Below are positions 8,520-17,663 of a stretch of 35,357 nt of DNA, in pieces. The notes under the pieces were generated by a model that was not told where the DNA came from, did not search any database, and saw nothing but the letters and a program-made list of their open reading frames with translations. The position numbers and the translations under genes were made by a program. Position 1 is the stretch's first letter, and each line of letters begins with the position of its first letter. The DNA is from Chloroflexota bacterium (GTDB taxonomy: Bacteria; Chloroflexota; Dehalococcoidia; CAUJGQ01), in the NCBI GenBank assembly GCA_963170165.1, contig CAUJGQ010000030.1, positions 1-35,357 on the forward strand. The letters run 5' to 3'.

Positions 8520-9044
8520 TCACAAGATGATGCCGATCGCGATGTTGACTGCGATCGTGATGACCGCGCCGATCAGCACGGTGGCGACGGCGGGGCCGGT
8601 GCTGCTGTCCATGGCAGCGCGCACGCCGATTACCGCGCCGATGAACTGCCAGATGCCGGCGACCAGCCCTACCAGCGCGCCCAGGCCGGGAATAAACGTG
8701 AGGAACAGCAACACGCCCGGAGTCTGAGCGAAGCCGATGGTGCGCAGCATTTCACCGGGGCTGGTGCGCATCTGCGGATGTGAAAAGAAGGAGGTGGCAA
8801 TCCAATACGAGAGGAAACCCCACATCACCCAGGTAAGAAACGTTGCCGGAATGGTAACGACCGCACCCCAGATAGAGCCGGACAGCAGGGCGCCGATGGC
8901 CCCGGCAATCGCGACCATGATCACGATTTGGGCGGCTTGACCGGTGGCGTTGCGGTCGCGCTCCACCTCTTCGTACAGGCGTGCATCAAGCCGCGCGGCG
9001 CGGATCATACGGGACAGCAGGCCGCGTCTCGTCTCCGTGTACAC
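8520..9044 (-). CDS. Yip1-family integral membrane protein
   Basis: A 174-residue protein with a short cytoplasmic N-terminus rich in charged residues (RAARLDARLYEEVERD), followed by about five hydrophobic segments that fill the rest. The loop FFSHPQMRTSPGEMLRTIGFAQTP and the following LTFIPGLGALVGLVAGIWQ are typical of the bacterial Yip1 domain, a poorly understood membrane family. The frame is open to an ATG at 9089. The GTG at 9044 is preferred because a full AGGAGGG ribosome site (9054-9060) sits 9 bases before it, inside the longer frame. A TATACT hexamer on the minus strand just upstream could be its -10. Function unknown. Confidence 0.78.
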   Translation of the reverse strand: MYTETRRGLLSRMIRAARLDARLYEEVERDRNATGQAAQIVIMVAIAGAIGALLSGSIWGAVVTIPATFLTWVMWGFLSYWIATSFFSHPQMRTSPGEMLRTIGFAQTPGVLLFLTFIPGLGALVGLVAGIWQFIGAVIGVRAAMDSSTGPAVATVLIGAVITIAVNIAIGIIL

Positions 9045-9053
9045 CGGTGCATA

Positions 9054-9060
9054 CCCTCCT
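9054..9060 (-). promoter_or_regulatory. Ribosome binding site deciding the GTG start of the Yip1-type gene
   Basis: AGGAGGG on the minus strand, 9 bases before the GTG at 9044. It lies inside the longer open frame that begins at 9089, so it argues for the shorter protein. Confidence 0.65.
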
Positions 9061-9107
9061 GCGTTTGCAGGACAGTATAGGGGATGCACGGTGGGCCCGG
9101 CTGCTTG

Positions 9108-9725
9108 CTACCCGCTCCACGGCTCGTGGTATGCCACAAAGTGCAGCCTGCCGGCGCACCGCCGCAATTCAGTGACCGATGCCGGTTCGCAAGGGGTGGT
9201 GTGTAGCCCGTCGAGCGACTGCCCCTCGACCGTGAGGCGCAAAGCCAGGATCGGATCGCGGTGCGAGACGGCGAGCAGCGGACCGCGGGGATAGCGGCGG
9301 GCCGCGCGTTGCAGCAGCCGGCACATGCGTTCCGCCTGCGCCGCCAGCGTCTCACCGGCGGTGACCTGTGAGGGGGCTTCCATAAAGAGCCGGTACTCCG
9401 CAGGGAAGCGATCTGGCCGCTCGTGGATGGGCGTGCCCTGCCACACCCGCGCCAGCTCGCTCTCGCGCAGCAGCCAGGAGCGGTGCACCGGTACGCCCGG
9501 CAGGTGATCGTGGATGATGCGGGCGGTCTGTACGGCGCGCAGCAGCGGGCTGGTAAACAGCGCTACCGGCCCGCGCTCCCGCAGGAACCGCGCAGTTGCG
9601 GCGACCGCGATGCGCCCGTCTGGCGCCAGGCCCATGCGGGGCAAGAAGCCGTACGCCACCCGGTGCGGATTGTGTACGCGTCCGTGGCGGACCAGGAAGA
9701 TGGGCGCGCAGTCTCCGTCCGGCAC
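9108..9725 (-). CDS. Histidine phosphatase (phosphoglycerate mutase-like) family
   Basis: A 205-residue protein from the preferred GTG start. The phosphohistidine motif is LVRHGRVHNP (residues 11-20), with His14 as nucleophile. TSPLLRAVQTARII supplies the second conserved Arg, and AVSHRDPIL supplies the second conserved His near the C-terminus. The family covers phosphomonoesterases of very varied substrate (sugar phosphates, alpha-ribazole phosphate and others), so the substrate is open. The frame extends to an ATG at 9812, but that would overlap most of the adjacent small gene. The GTG at 9725 starts 4 bases after that gene's stop, which fits translational coupling and places the RHG motif at the usual distance from the N-terminus. 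Confidence 0.85.
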   Translation of the reverse strand: MPDGDCAPIFLVRHGRVHNPHRVAYGFLPRMGLAPDGRIAVAATARFLRERGPVALFTSPLLRAVQTARIIHDHLPGVPVHRSWLLRESELARVWQGTPIHERPDRFPAEYRLFMEAPSQVTAGETLAAQAERMCRLLQRAARRYPRGPLLAVSHRDPILALRLTVEGQSLDGLHTTPCEPASVTELRRCAGRLHFVAYHEPWSG

Positions 9726-9729
9726 GCTG

Positions 9730-9942
9730 CTACGCCGCGATGTGACCCTGGCTGGCCAGGAAGTCTCTGGTGGCCTGAACGGTTGGGAACACGCGCGAGC
9801 CAATCGCGTCAATCACGTCGATGATGTCATCGTTCGCGTTGGCGTCGTACGCGAGGTCGATGACGTCGGCGCGCTCCACCCGGCCCTGCGCCTCGTACGC
9901 GCGGGTGACAAAGGACTCGATCTCAGACCAGGCGATGGCCAT
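9730..9942 (-). CDS. Small acidic protein, possibly DUF2795-like
   Basis: A 70-residue acidic protein with no membrane segment. The segment ADVIDLAYDANANDDIIDVI followed by DAIGSRVFPTVQATRDFL resembles the short DUF2795 fold, in which a helical pair precedes a conserved aromatic/proline turn. The match is weak and by eye. The ATG at 9942 has AGGAG nine bases upstream. It is followed after 4 bases by the histidine phosphatase gene. Upstream, 91 bases separate it from the divergent hrcA promoter. Function unknown. Confidence 0.6.
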   Translation of the reverse strand: MAIAWSEIESFVTRAYEAQGRVERADVIDLAYDANANDDIIDVIDAIGSRVFPTVQATRDFLASQGHIAA

Positions 9943-10033
9943 AGGTGGCAGCTCCTCGTGTGTTCGCCCTCAGTGTCGCCCGTTCCGGCGTTACGGGGAA
10001 GCTGCCACACGGCCGCCGCGCCGTTCCTTCGCC

Positions 10034-10063
10034 TTGACAACGCTCTTGTAAGCCCCCTACAAT
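10034..10063 (+). promoter_or_regulatory. Sigma70-type promoter of hrcA-grpE-dnaK
   Basis: A consensus -35 TTGACA (10034-10039) and a -10 TACAAT (10058-10063) with an 18-base spacer. Transcription would start near 10070, exactly where the CIRCE operator begins. This is the clearest promoter in the window. Confidence 0.85.
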
Positions 10064-10070
10064 ACGAGCG

Positions 10071-10097
10071 TTAGCACTCTCGATTGATGAGTGCTAA
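10071..10097 (+). promoter_or_regulatory. CIRCE operator (HrcA binding site)
   Basis: A perfect inverted repeat TTAGCACTC-N9-GAGTGCTAA, identical to the CIRCE consensus (established knowledge). It overlaps the expected transcription start and the early 5' leader, so bound HrcA would block initiation. It also covers the upstream TTG (10084) and ATG (10087) in the hrcA frame. This argues that translation begins later, at 10114 or 10129. Confidence 0.95.
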
Positions 10098-10113
10098 CAG
10101 GTTATCGCGCGGG

Positions 10114-11160
10114 ATGGGGGTTCCGGCCGTGGAACTGAGTGAGCGGCGCGCCGCGATCCTCCGGCTGATCATCAGCGACTACATCCAGACGGCACAGCCG
10201 GTCGGCTCGGAGGGATTGGTGCAGCGCCACCGCCTTGAGCTGTCCTCTGCCACCATTCGAAATGAGATGGCACGGCTGGAGGACGAGGGCTTCATCACCC
10301 ATCCGCACACGTCGGCGGGGCGAGTGCCGTCGGACCAGGGCTACCGCTACTACGTTGAGTTCCTGATGGGCGACCCGGAGTTGCCCACCGACGAGAAGCT
10401 GCGCATCCTGCACCAGTTCCACCAGGCCACCAGCCATGTGGCACAGTGGCTCCAACTGGCGGCGGCTGTGCTGTCACAATCCGTCCACAACGCCGCGTTG
10501 GTCACGGCGCCTCGGGTGGCTCAGGTGCGCCTGCGCCAGCTCCAGCTGGTGGCGCTGCATGAGCATACGGCGCTCTTGGTGTTGGTCACCGAAGAGGTAA
10601 AAGTACGCCAGCAGGTGATGACCTTCGCCGACCCGGTCACGCAGGATGAGCTTACCCGCATCGCCAACCGCTTGAACGCCCAGTGGTCGGGCCTGGACGC
10701 GCCGGCGATCCGCGCTCGCCCCGTCGATCCCGGTTCACGCGACGAAGCTGTCCGCATCGTCGTCGCCGGCATCCTGGAGGAGGACGAGGCCGCCGGTTTT
10801 AGCGATGCGCATGTGGAAGGTCTGCGCAATGTGCTGGAGCAGCCGGAGTTTAGCCGCTCCACCAAGGCGCTGGAGGTGTTGGAGGCGCTGGACGAGCATA
10901 ATCTCGCCGCCACGATTCCGGCCGAGGGGCCACCGTCCGGTGGCGTGACAGTGATTATCGGTGGTGAAAACCCCAACGCGCCGTTGCGTGAAATGAGCGT
11001 GATTCTGAGCGGCTACGGCAGTGAGGGCGGACCTCGCGGCCTGCTGGCGGTGCTGGGGCCCACCCGCATGCAGTATCCCCGTGCCGTCGCCACGGTGCGC
11101 TACATGGGCTCGGTGATGAGCGCGCTTCTTCGGCGGCTGTACGGGGACGAGGACCGCTGA
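10114..11160 (+). CDS. hrcA: Heat-inducible transcription repressor HrcA
   Basis: A 348-residue HrcA. It represses its own operon by binding CIRCE, with GroEL aiding its folding in the family. Seen: the N-terminal winged helix beginning LSERRAAILRLIISDYIQT, PVGSEGLVQRHRLELSSATI and RNEMARLEDEGFI with THPHTSAGRVPSDQGYRYYV, which is the most conserved part. The C-terminal GAF-like domain includes VNVIGGEN-like VTVIIGGENPN and GPTRMQYPR. Start choice: the frame opens at 10084, but that start lies inside CIRCE. The ATG at 10114 is used here. The GTG at 10129 is a good alternative, since GGGGG (10116-10120) would serve as its ribosome site. grpE begins 26 bases downstream. Confidence 0.96.
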   Translation: MGVPAVELSERRAAILRLIISDYIQTAQPVGSEGLVQRHRLELSSATIRNEMARLEDEGFITHPHTSAGRVPSDQGYRYYVEFLMGDPELPTDEKLRILHQFHQATSHVAQWLQLAAAVLSQSVHNAALVTAPRVAQVRLRQLQLVALHEHTALLVLVTEEVKVRQQVMTFADPVTQDELTRIANRLNAQWSGLDAPAIRARPVDPGSRDEAVRIVVAGILEEDEAAGFSDAHVEGLRNVLEQPEFSRSTKALEVLEALDEHNLAATIPAEGPPSGGVTVIIGGENPNAPLREMSVILSGYGSEGGPRGLLAVLGPTRMQYPRAVATVRYMGSVMSALLRRLYGDEDR

Positions 11161-11186
11161 CGATCACCTAGTGAGGATTGCACCGC

Positions 11187-11702
11187 ATGAACGATCAAAA
11201 TCAGGGGGCCGCCGCGGAGCAGCCGATCACGGCGTCGGTGGCTGACCTGCAGGCGCAGGTGGAGGAGGAGCGCCGGCGCGGTCTGGAGCTGCTCTCCGCC
11301 TGGCAGCGGGAACGGGCCGACTTTCAGAACTTCAAGCGCCGGACTGAAGAGCGGCGGCAGGCGGATGCGCTGTACGCCAACCTGGCGCTGGTGGGCAACC
11401 TGCTGCCCGTGCTCGACGACCTTGACCGGGCGGTGGCCGCCAGCGACGGCACTGCTTCCCAGGAGGGCCTGCGCGCCATCGCCCGCAAGTTCGCGGGGGC
11501 GCTGGAGGCCAGCGGCGTACGCGAGATTCCGGCAGCGGGCCAGCCGTTTGATCCGGCGGTGCACGAATCGGTAGCCCAGATTCCGGGCGATCAGGACACC
11601 GTCCTGCACGTGCAGGACAAGGGGTACATGATGGGCGACCGGGTGATCCGGCCGGCGCGTGTGATTGTCGGCTCTGGGTTGCCCGCGTCTGAACCGGCGT
11701 AG
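11187..11702 (+). CDS. grpE: Nucleotide exchange factor GrpE
   Basis: A 171-residue GrpE. It is a homodimeric co-chaperone that releases ADP from DnaK. The long N-terminal helix contains LQAQVEEERRRGLELLSAWQ and the conserved ERADFQNFKRRTEER. It is followed by LVGNLLPVLDDLDRAV and the beta-wing region PFDPAVHESVAQ, then GYMMGDRVIRPARVIV. The ATG at 11187 is chosen over an in-frame TTG at 11178 because GTGAGG (11171-11176) stands 10 bases before it. It sits between hrcA and dnaK, 52 bases from dnaK, under the same CIRCE-controlled promoter. Confidence 0.96.
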   Translation: MNDQNQGAAAEQPITASVADLQAQVEEERRRGLELLSAWQRERADFQNFKRRTEERRQADALYANLALVGNLLPVLDDLDRAVAASDGTASQEGLRAIARKFAGALEASGVREIPAAGQPFDPAVHESVAQIPGDQDTVLHVQDKGYMMGDRVIRPARVIVGSGLPASEPA

Positions 11703-11754
11703 CCTCGCCGTCATCCGCGGTATGAGCAACTGATTCCAAGCGAGGGCAGGCAAG

Positions 11755-13647
<1,893 letters not shown>

Positions 13648-13677
13648 CCCTCGCGGTCTGCTGCCGATGACCAACGA

Positions 13678-13708
13678 ACCGGCTCCGCCTTGTGGAAGCG
13701 GAGCCGGT
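13678..13708 (+). terminator. Hairpin after dnaK
   Basis: An 11-bp perfect stem (ACCGGCTCCGC pairing with GCGGAGCCGGT) with a 9-base loop, 30 bases after the dnaK stop. There is no downstream T-run, which is common in GC-rich genomes. It is read as a terminator or 3'-end stabiliser of the hrcA-grpE-dnaK transcript. Confidence 0.65.
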
Positions 13709-13772
13709 CCGCTGTGTGCTGGCCTTCGTTACACTACGGGCATCACGCGTCGCGCCGGAGCCGCCCGCCATC

Positions 13773-14564
13773 ATGGCCCTTTCCCTCCGAACGGTCACCG
13801 TCACCCGTTACGTGGCGCCACTGCGCGAAGGTGGCTCGCTCCCGGCGATTGTCGAGGCCGATGACCTCGGCACGTACGTGCTCAAGTTCCGAGGCGCGGG
13901 TCAGGGGCCGCGGGCGCTGGTGGCCGAGCTGGTCTCCGGCGAGATTGCGCGCGTGCTCGGCCTGCCGGTGCCGGAGCTGGTCTTCGCGCACCTAGACCCC
14001 GTGCTTGGGCGGAACGAAGGCGATCCCGAGATTCAGGATCTGATTCGCGCTTCCGCCGGGCTCAATCTCGCGATGGACTTCCTGCCTGGGGCGTTCGCCT
14101 ACGACCCGCTCACCGGGCCGCCGCTGGAACCTGACCTCGCATCCGCGATTGTCTGGTTTGACGCGCTGGTGACCAACGTCGACCGCACCGTCCGGAACAC
14201 GAACATGCTCGTCTGGCATCGCCGTCCCTACCTGATCGACAATGGCGCATCGCTCTACATGCACTTTGCCTGGCAAAACGCCGCAGCCCGCGCCCGATCA
14301 CCCTTCCTGCAGGTCAAGGATCACGTGCTGCTGCGGCAGGCTTCGACGCTGTCAGAGGTCGATGACCGCCTGGCCGCTTTGCTGCTGCCGGAGGTTCTGA
14401 GCGAGATCGCGGCACAGATCCCAGATGAGTGGCTCCCAGAGGAGGAAATGTTCGCCACGGCGGCCGGGCAGCGAGCGGCGTACGTTTCGTGGCTGTCTGA
14501 CCGGTTGGTACCACCACGCGCCTTTACCACCGAGGCCATCCGTGTCCGATCTCAGCTCGTATGA
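13773..14564 (+). CDS. HipA-like kinase (HipA_2 type)
   Basis: A 263-residue protein resembling the kinase core of HipA, the Ser/Thr kinase toxin. Seen: a beta-strand-rich N-lobe with Lys38 in YVLKF, candidate for ATP binding. The catalytic-loop-like segment is WFDALVTNVDRTVRNTN (128-144), with Asp137 and Asn142/Asn144. LIDNGAS (154-160) has Asp156 in the DFG-equivalent position. This compact form corresponds to the stand-alone HipA-like family, usually found beside a DUF3037 gene rather than with the HipB antitoxin. Exactly that neighbour follows, overlapping by 23 bases. A longer frame from 13692 lacks a ribosome site and runs into the dnaK hairpin, so the ATG at 13773 is used. Target and toxicity are unknown. 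Confidence 0.8.
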   Translation: MALSLRTVTVTRYVAPLREGGSLPAIVEADDLGTYVLKFRGAGQGPRALVAELVSGEIARVLGLPVPELVFAHLDPVLGRNEGDPEIQDLIRASAGLNLAMDFLPGAFAYDPLTGPPLEPDLASAIVWFDALVTNVDRTVRNTNMLVWHRRPYLIDNGASLYMHFAWQNAAARARSPFLQVKDHVLLRQASTLSEVDDRLAALLLPEVLSEIAAQIPDEWLPEEEMFATAAGQRAAYVSWLSDRLVPPRAFTTEAIRVRSQLV

Positions 14565-14955
14565 CGTCGCAGCCATTCGCATCGTGCCGCGCGTGGATCG
14601 GGAGGAGTTCCTGAACGCGGGTGTCGTGCTGCTGTGCCGGTCCCGGCGCTTCTTGGGTGCACGGCTGGCCGTGAGCCCTGACAGGCTCGCTCGGCTGGCG
14701 ACGGACCTGGACATCGACGATGTTCGCCGCCACCTGACCTTGGTCCCTTTGATTTGCTCCGGCGGCGCGGCTGCCGGAGTGCTCGGCGCTCTTACCCAGC
14801 AGGAACGATTTCACTGGCTGACAACTCCGCGCAGCACCGTCATCCAGCCCGGCCCGGTGCATAGCGGCCTGTGCGCGGACCCGCGAGCCGAAATTGAGCG
14901 GTTGTTCGTGCTGTTTACGGGGGGGCTGGCGGAAAGTGTGCCACCGGCAGGATGA
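14542..14955 (+). CDS. DUF3037 family protein
   Basis: A 137-residue protein. YDVAAIRIVPRVDREEFLNA with GVVLLCRSRRFLGAR at its N-terminus is the hallmark of DUF3037 (established family pattern). The C-terminal part, GLCADPRAEIERLFVLFT, also fits. The GTG at 14542 lies inside the end of the HipA-like gene, so the two are translated in overlapping frames (23 bases shared). DUF3037 proteins are regularly encoded next to HipA-like kinases and may be a substrate, regulator or partner. No DNA-binding motif is visible, so it does not look like a HipB-type antitoxin. Confidence 0.78.
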   Translation: MSDLSSYDVAAIRIVPRVDREEFLNAGVVLLCRSRRFLGARLAVSPDRLARLATDLDIDDVRRHLTLVPLICSGGAAAGVLGALTQQERFHWLTTPRSTVIQPGPVHSGLCADPRAEIERLFVLFTGGLAESVPPAG

Positions 14956-14991
14956 CCCGCCTGCGAGCAGTGGCAGTGAGGGGGCTATCCC

Positions 14992-16182
14992 GTGCGCCGT
15001 TCCGCTCCCGCCCTCGTGCTTGCCGGTATCGTGCTCGTTGCCGGCTGGATCGCCGCTTCTGCAGGCGCGCAACCGGCAGTACCCGCCGTGCATCAATCGC
15101 GCTACGCTGAGCTGGACGCGGCCCTGACAGCCATCGAACAGCTCGCCGCCGCGGCGCCGGGCTCAGACACCTTCACCAACCTCTCCGTCGAACTCAACAC
15201 TGCCAACTCCAATCGGGGCGAAGCGTTGCTTGTCCCGGAGACCTGGCCGGCTGTCCTGCTCACGCTGGACCGGTTGCAGGAGATCGGTGTGTCCACCGTG
15301 GCGGTGAGCCTCAACTTCCCCGTGCTCGCTCCTGCCTTCCCTCGCGCCACGGATTACCTGGACTTCTACCGCCGCGTTGCCGCCGAGGTGCGCGCCCGTG
15401 ACCTGCGGCTGATCATCGAGACCAGCACGATTTTCCCGGACTTCAGCACGCTTCCGGTCGATTACCGTGGCCTGACGCGCGAGCAGTACAGCGACGAGAA
15501 ACGCGCGATGGCCGCGACGGTCTACACCGAGTTGCGGCCGGACTACCTGACCGTGGAGAGCGAGCCAGGCACGGTCACGCGCAATACCGGCGTGGTCTTC
15601 ACGCCCGAGCAGTTTGCCGCGCACGTCCAGCATGTGACGCAGGACCTGACCGGAGGCAGCACCCGGCTGGGGGCAGGCGCCGGCACCTGGGACAGCCTTG
15701 AGTACTTCCGTGCCCTGGCCGGCGTGCCGGCGCTGCACTACCTCGATCTGCACATTTACCCGATTACCGGTGGCCTCGTCACAGAGCGCGTGCCGCGCAT
15801 CATTGAGATCGCGCGGGCGGCGGGTAAGGGGCTGACCATCGGCGAATCGTGGCTGTACAAGACCGGCGCGGCCGAACTCGGCGGCACACCCGGCTCCGAA
15901 GCCGCGGTATTCGCCCGAGACGCCTTCGGCTTCTGGGCGCCGCTCGACCAGCGATTCATCGCCGCCCTCGCGACGTTGGGGCGCGGACACGGATTCGAAT
16001 TCGTCTCGTACTTCTGGATGACCTATCTGTTCGCTTACGTGCCGTATGAGGAGCGCACCGCTGAGCTGAGCCCGCCCGAGCTAACACGCGTGGCGAATCA
16101 ACTGGCTTACCGTGCCATGCTGGAAGGTAGGCGGTCCCCTACCGGTGACGTGCTGCGGGCGCTCCTGCGTCCCGCGCCGTAG
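14992..16182 (+). CDS. Exported TIM-barrel glycoside hydrolase-like protein
   Basis: A 396-residue protein with an N-terminal signal segment (about residues 5-26: hydrophobic core ALVLAGIVLVAGWIAASAGA, likely cleavage after AGA). The remainder alternates strands and helices like a clan-A (beta/alpha)8 barrel. LTVESEPGT (186-194), after a strand, and LTIGESWLY (281-289), near the last strands, place Glu189 or Glu191 and Glu285 as candidate acid/base and nucleophile. LHIYPI (253-258) is also typical of such barrels. No specific GH family was recognised. The GTG start has GAGGGGG just upstream. It is followed 71 bases later by a GT-C membrane protein, so the pair could act on cell-surface or environmental glycans. 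Confidence 0.6.
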   Translation: MRRSAPALVLAGIVLVAGWIAASAGAQPAVPAVHQSRYAELDAALTAIEQLAAAAPGSDTFTNLSVELNTANSNRGEALLVPETWPAVLLTLDRLQEIGVSTVAVSLNFPVLAPAFPRATDYLDFYRRVAAEVRARDLRLIIETSTIFPDFSTLPVDYRGLTREQYSDEKRAMAATVYTELRPDYLTVESEPGTVTRNTGVVFTPEQFAAHVQHVTQDLTGGSTRLGAGAGTWDSLEYFRALAGVPALHYLDLHIYPITGGLVTERVPRIIEIARAAGKGLTIGESWLYKTGAAELGGTPGSEAAVFARDAFGFWAPLDQRFIAALATLGRGHGFEFVSYFWMTYLFAYVPYEERTAELSPPELTRVANQLAYRAMLEGRRSPTGDVLRALLRPAP

Positions 16183-16253
16183 CCCACCGGCTGCGGCGCC
16201 GTGGGTATACTGGCAGCGGGGAAATATCCGCACGCAGTGCCCACGGAGCCGCC

Positions 16254-17663
16254 ATGACGGCGCGCCGGCGCTTCCTCCTTGGCCTGCTGATTGTTCAGCT
16301 CGGCGTTACGGTGGCCTATGCGCCCACCCTCAACGATTACTTCGCCGGCGATGACTTCCTCGTCATCGGTCCGGTTGGCCGGATGGGCGCCTGGGAGGTG
16401 ACCGCCAAAGCGTTTGTCATGCGTGATGACATTCCCTATTGGCGGCCCCTGGTAACGCCGCTGTACGCCCTCTACGTCCACGGCTTTGGCCTCAACCCGA
16501 TGCCATATCATCTCGTGGTGCTGGGGCTGCATCTCACCAATGTGACTCTGGTAGCAGTGGCCGCACGTCTGCTGCTGCGGCAGAGCGGCGTAGCGCTGGC
16601 GGCCGGGCTGCTGTTCGGTGTCCATGCGGCGCATACCCTGACCGTTGCGCAGATATCGTCGACGGTCGAGCTGTTCAGCGTCGTGTGGTATCTGGGCAGC
16701 GTGTGTGCCGCACTGTACTGGTTGAAGGTGCGGGGCCGGCCGGGCGCCGGCCGCTGGTACGGTGCGGCAGTCCTGTGCTTCGTGCTGGCGCTGCTGTCCA
16801 AAGAGTCGACGGCATCGGCGGCGGGTACCCTCACGGTGCTGTTTCTCTTGCGTGTCTACCTGCCTGGCCGGCAGGCCGCGCGCTTTGTGCGGGCGGTGGC
16901 GCCGTTCTGGCTGCTCGTGTTGCCGTACATTGCCTTCACCTATATCACCGACACTGAGGACCCAACAGGCATCACGCGGATGCTCTACGCACCAGGCTGG
17001 CATGTTCCTACAAACCTGTGGTGGATGGTCGCGCGGCTGGCCTGGCCGGTGGGGAATGGGCAGGGGCCGGTGATCAGCGCCGCCGCGCACACCGGCGCGG
17101 TGGCGGTCACGGCTGCCGCCCTTATCGTGGCGGTGCGCGGTCAGGCTGCCAGCCGCTTCCTTGTTGCCTGGATGGTCATTGCCATGACACCGCTGACCCT
17201 GTGGCGGCCGGACATGATGCTCAGCCGGTTCACGTATCAGGCAGCGGCGCCCTTTGCCATGCTTTGCGCCTGGGGTGGATGGCTGCTGCTCCGCCGGCTC
17301 CCACTGCGCCAGTCGCGGGCGCCGGTTGGGCTGGCCGCTCTGGCGATAGTGGCTGCGCTGCTGGCGTGGCTGACGGCCGGCCAGAACCGCGTACGCACCC
17401 GCGAGGCTGACTCCTACTTCTTGCTGGTGCACGAGCTGCGGCGGACCGTCCCGCAGCCGCCAGCAGGCAGCGAGGTGGTGATTATGGATGGACCATGGTC
17501 CGGCCCATTTCACGCCCTCTATTTGGAGGCCGTGGCTGAAACGCTGTATGGCCGCGACACGGTGCGCCTGCGAAACGTCGACTCGGGCGAGCCGGCGCCG
17601 GCGGTGTCGGCCGGCGCGGTGCTCCTGCGATACACCGGCTCGATGCTGGTAGCGGGCCGCTAG
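16254..17663 (+). CDS. Multi-TM GT-C-like glycosyltransferase family membrane protein
   Basis: A 469-residue protein with about ten hydrophobic segments. After the first membrane helix comes LNDYFAGDDFLVIG, with Asp33-Asp34. An acidic pair in the first outer loop is the hallmark of GT-C glycosyltransferases that use polyprenyl-phosphate sugars (ArnT, PMT and relatives). A cytoplasmic-type loop LLSKEST and a soluble C-terminal tail of ~90 residues follow. The ATG at 16254 follows a TATACT hexamer (16206-16211) that could be a -10. Donor and acceptor are unknown. Its stop codon overlaps that of the convergent FAD oxidase in a shared CTAG. Confidence 0.65.
   Translation: MTARRRFLLGLLIVQLGVTVAYAPTLNDYFAGDDFLVIGPVGRMGAWEVTAKAFVMRDDIPYWRPLVTPLYALYVHGFGLNPMPYHLVVLGLHLTNVTLVAVAARLLLRQSGVALAAGLLFGVHAAHTLTVAQISSTVELFSVVWYLGSVCAALYWLKVRGRPGAGRWYGAAVLCFVLALLSKESTASAAGTLTVLFLLRVYLPGRQAARFVRAVAPFWLLVLPYIAFTYITDTEDPTGITRMLYAPGWHVPTNLWWMVARLAWPVGNGQGPVISAAAHTGAVAVTAAALIVAVRGQAASRFLVAWMVIAMTPLTLWRPDMMLSRFTYQAAAPFAMLCAWGGWLLLRRLPLRQSRAPVGLAALAIVAALLAWLTAGQNRVRTREADSYFLLVHELRRTVPQPPAGSEVVIMDGPWSGPFHALYLEAVAETLYGRDTVRLRNVDSGEPAPAVSAGAVLLRYTGSMLVAGR

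Noticed and set aside
8359-8727. A plus-strand frame in the same gap with a protein-like stretch (TRAAFHEYTASWAEDGVMASN).
   Set aside because: No start with a ribosome site, no family recognised, and it runs antisense into the Yip1-type gene.
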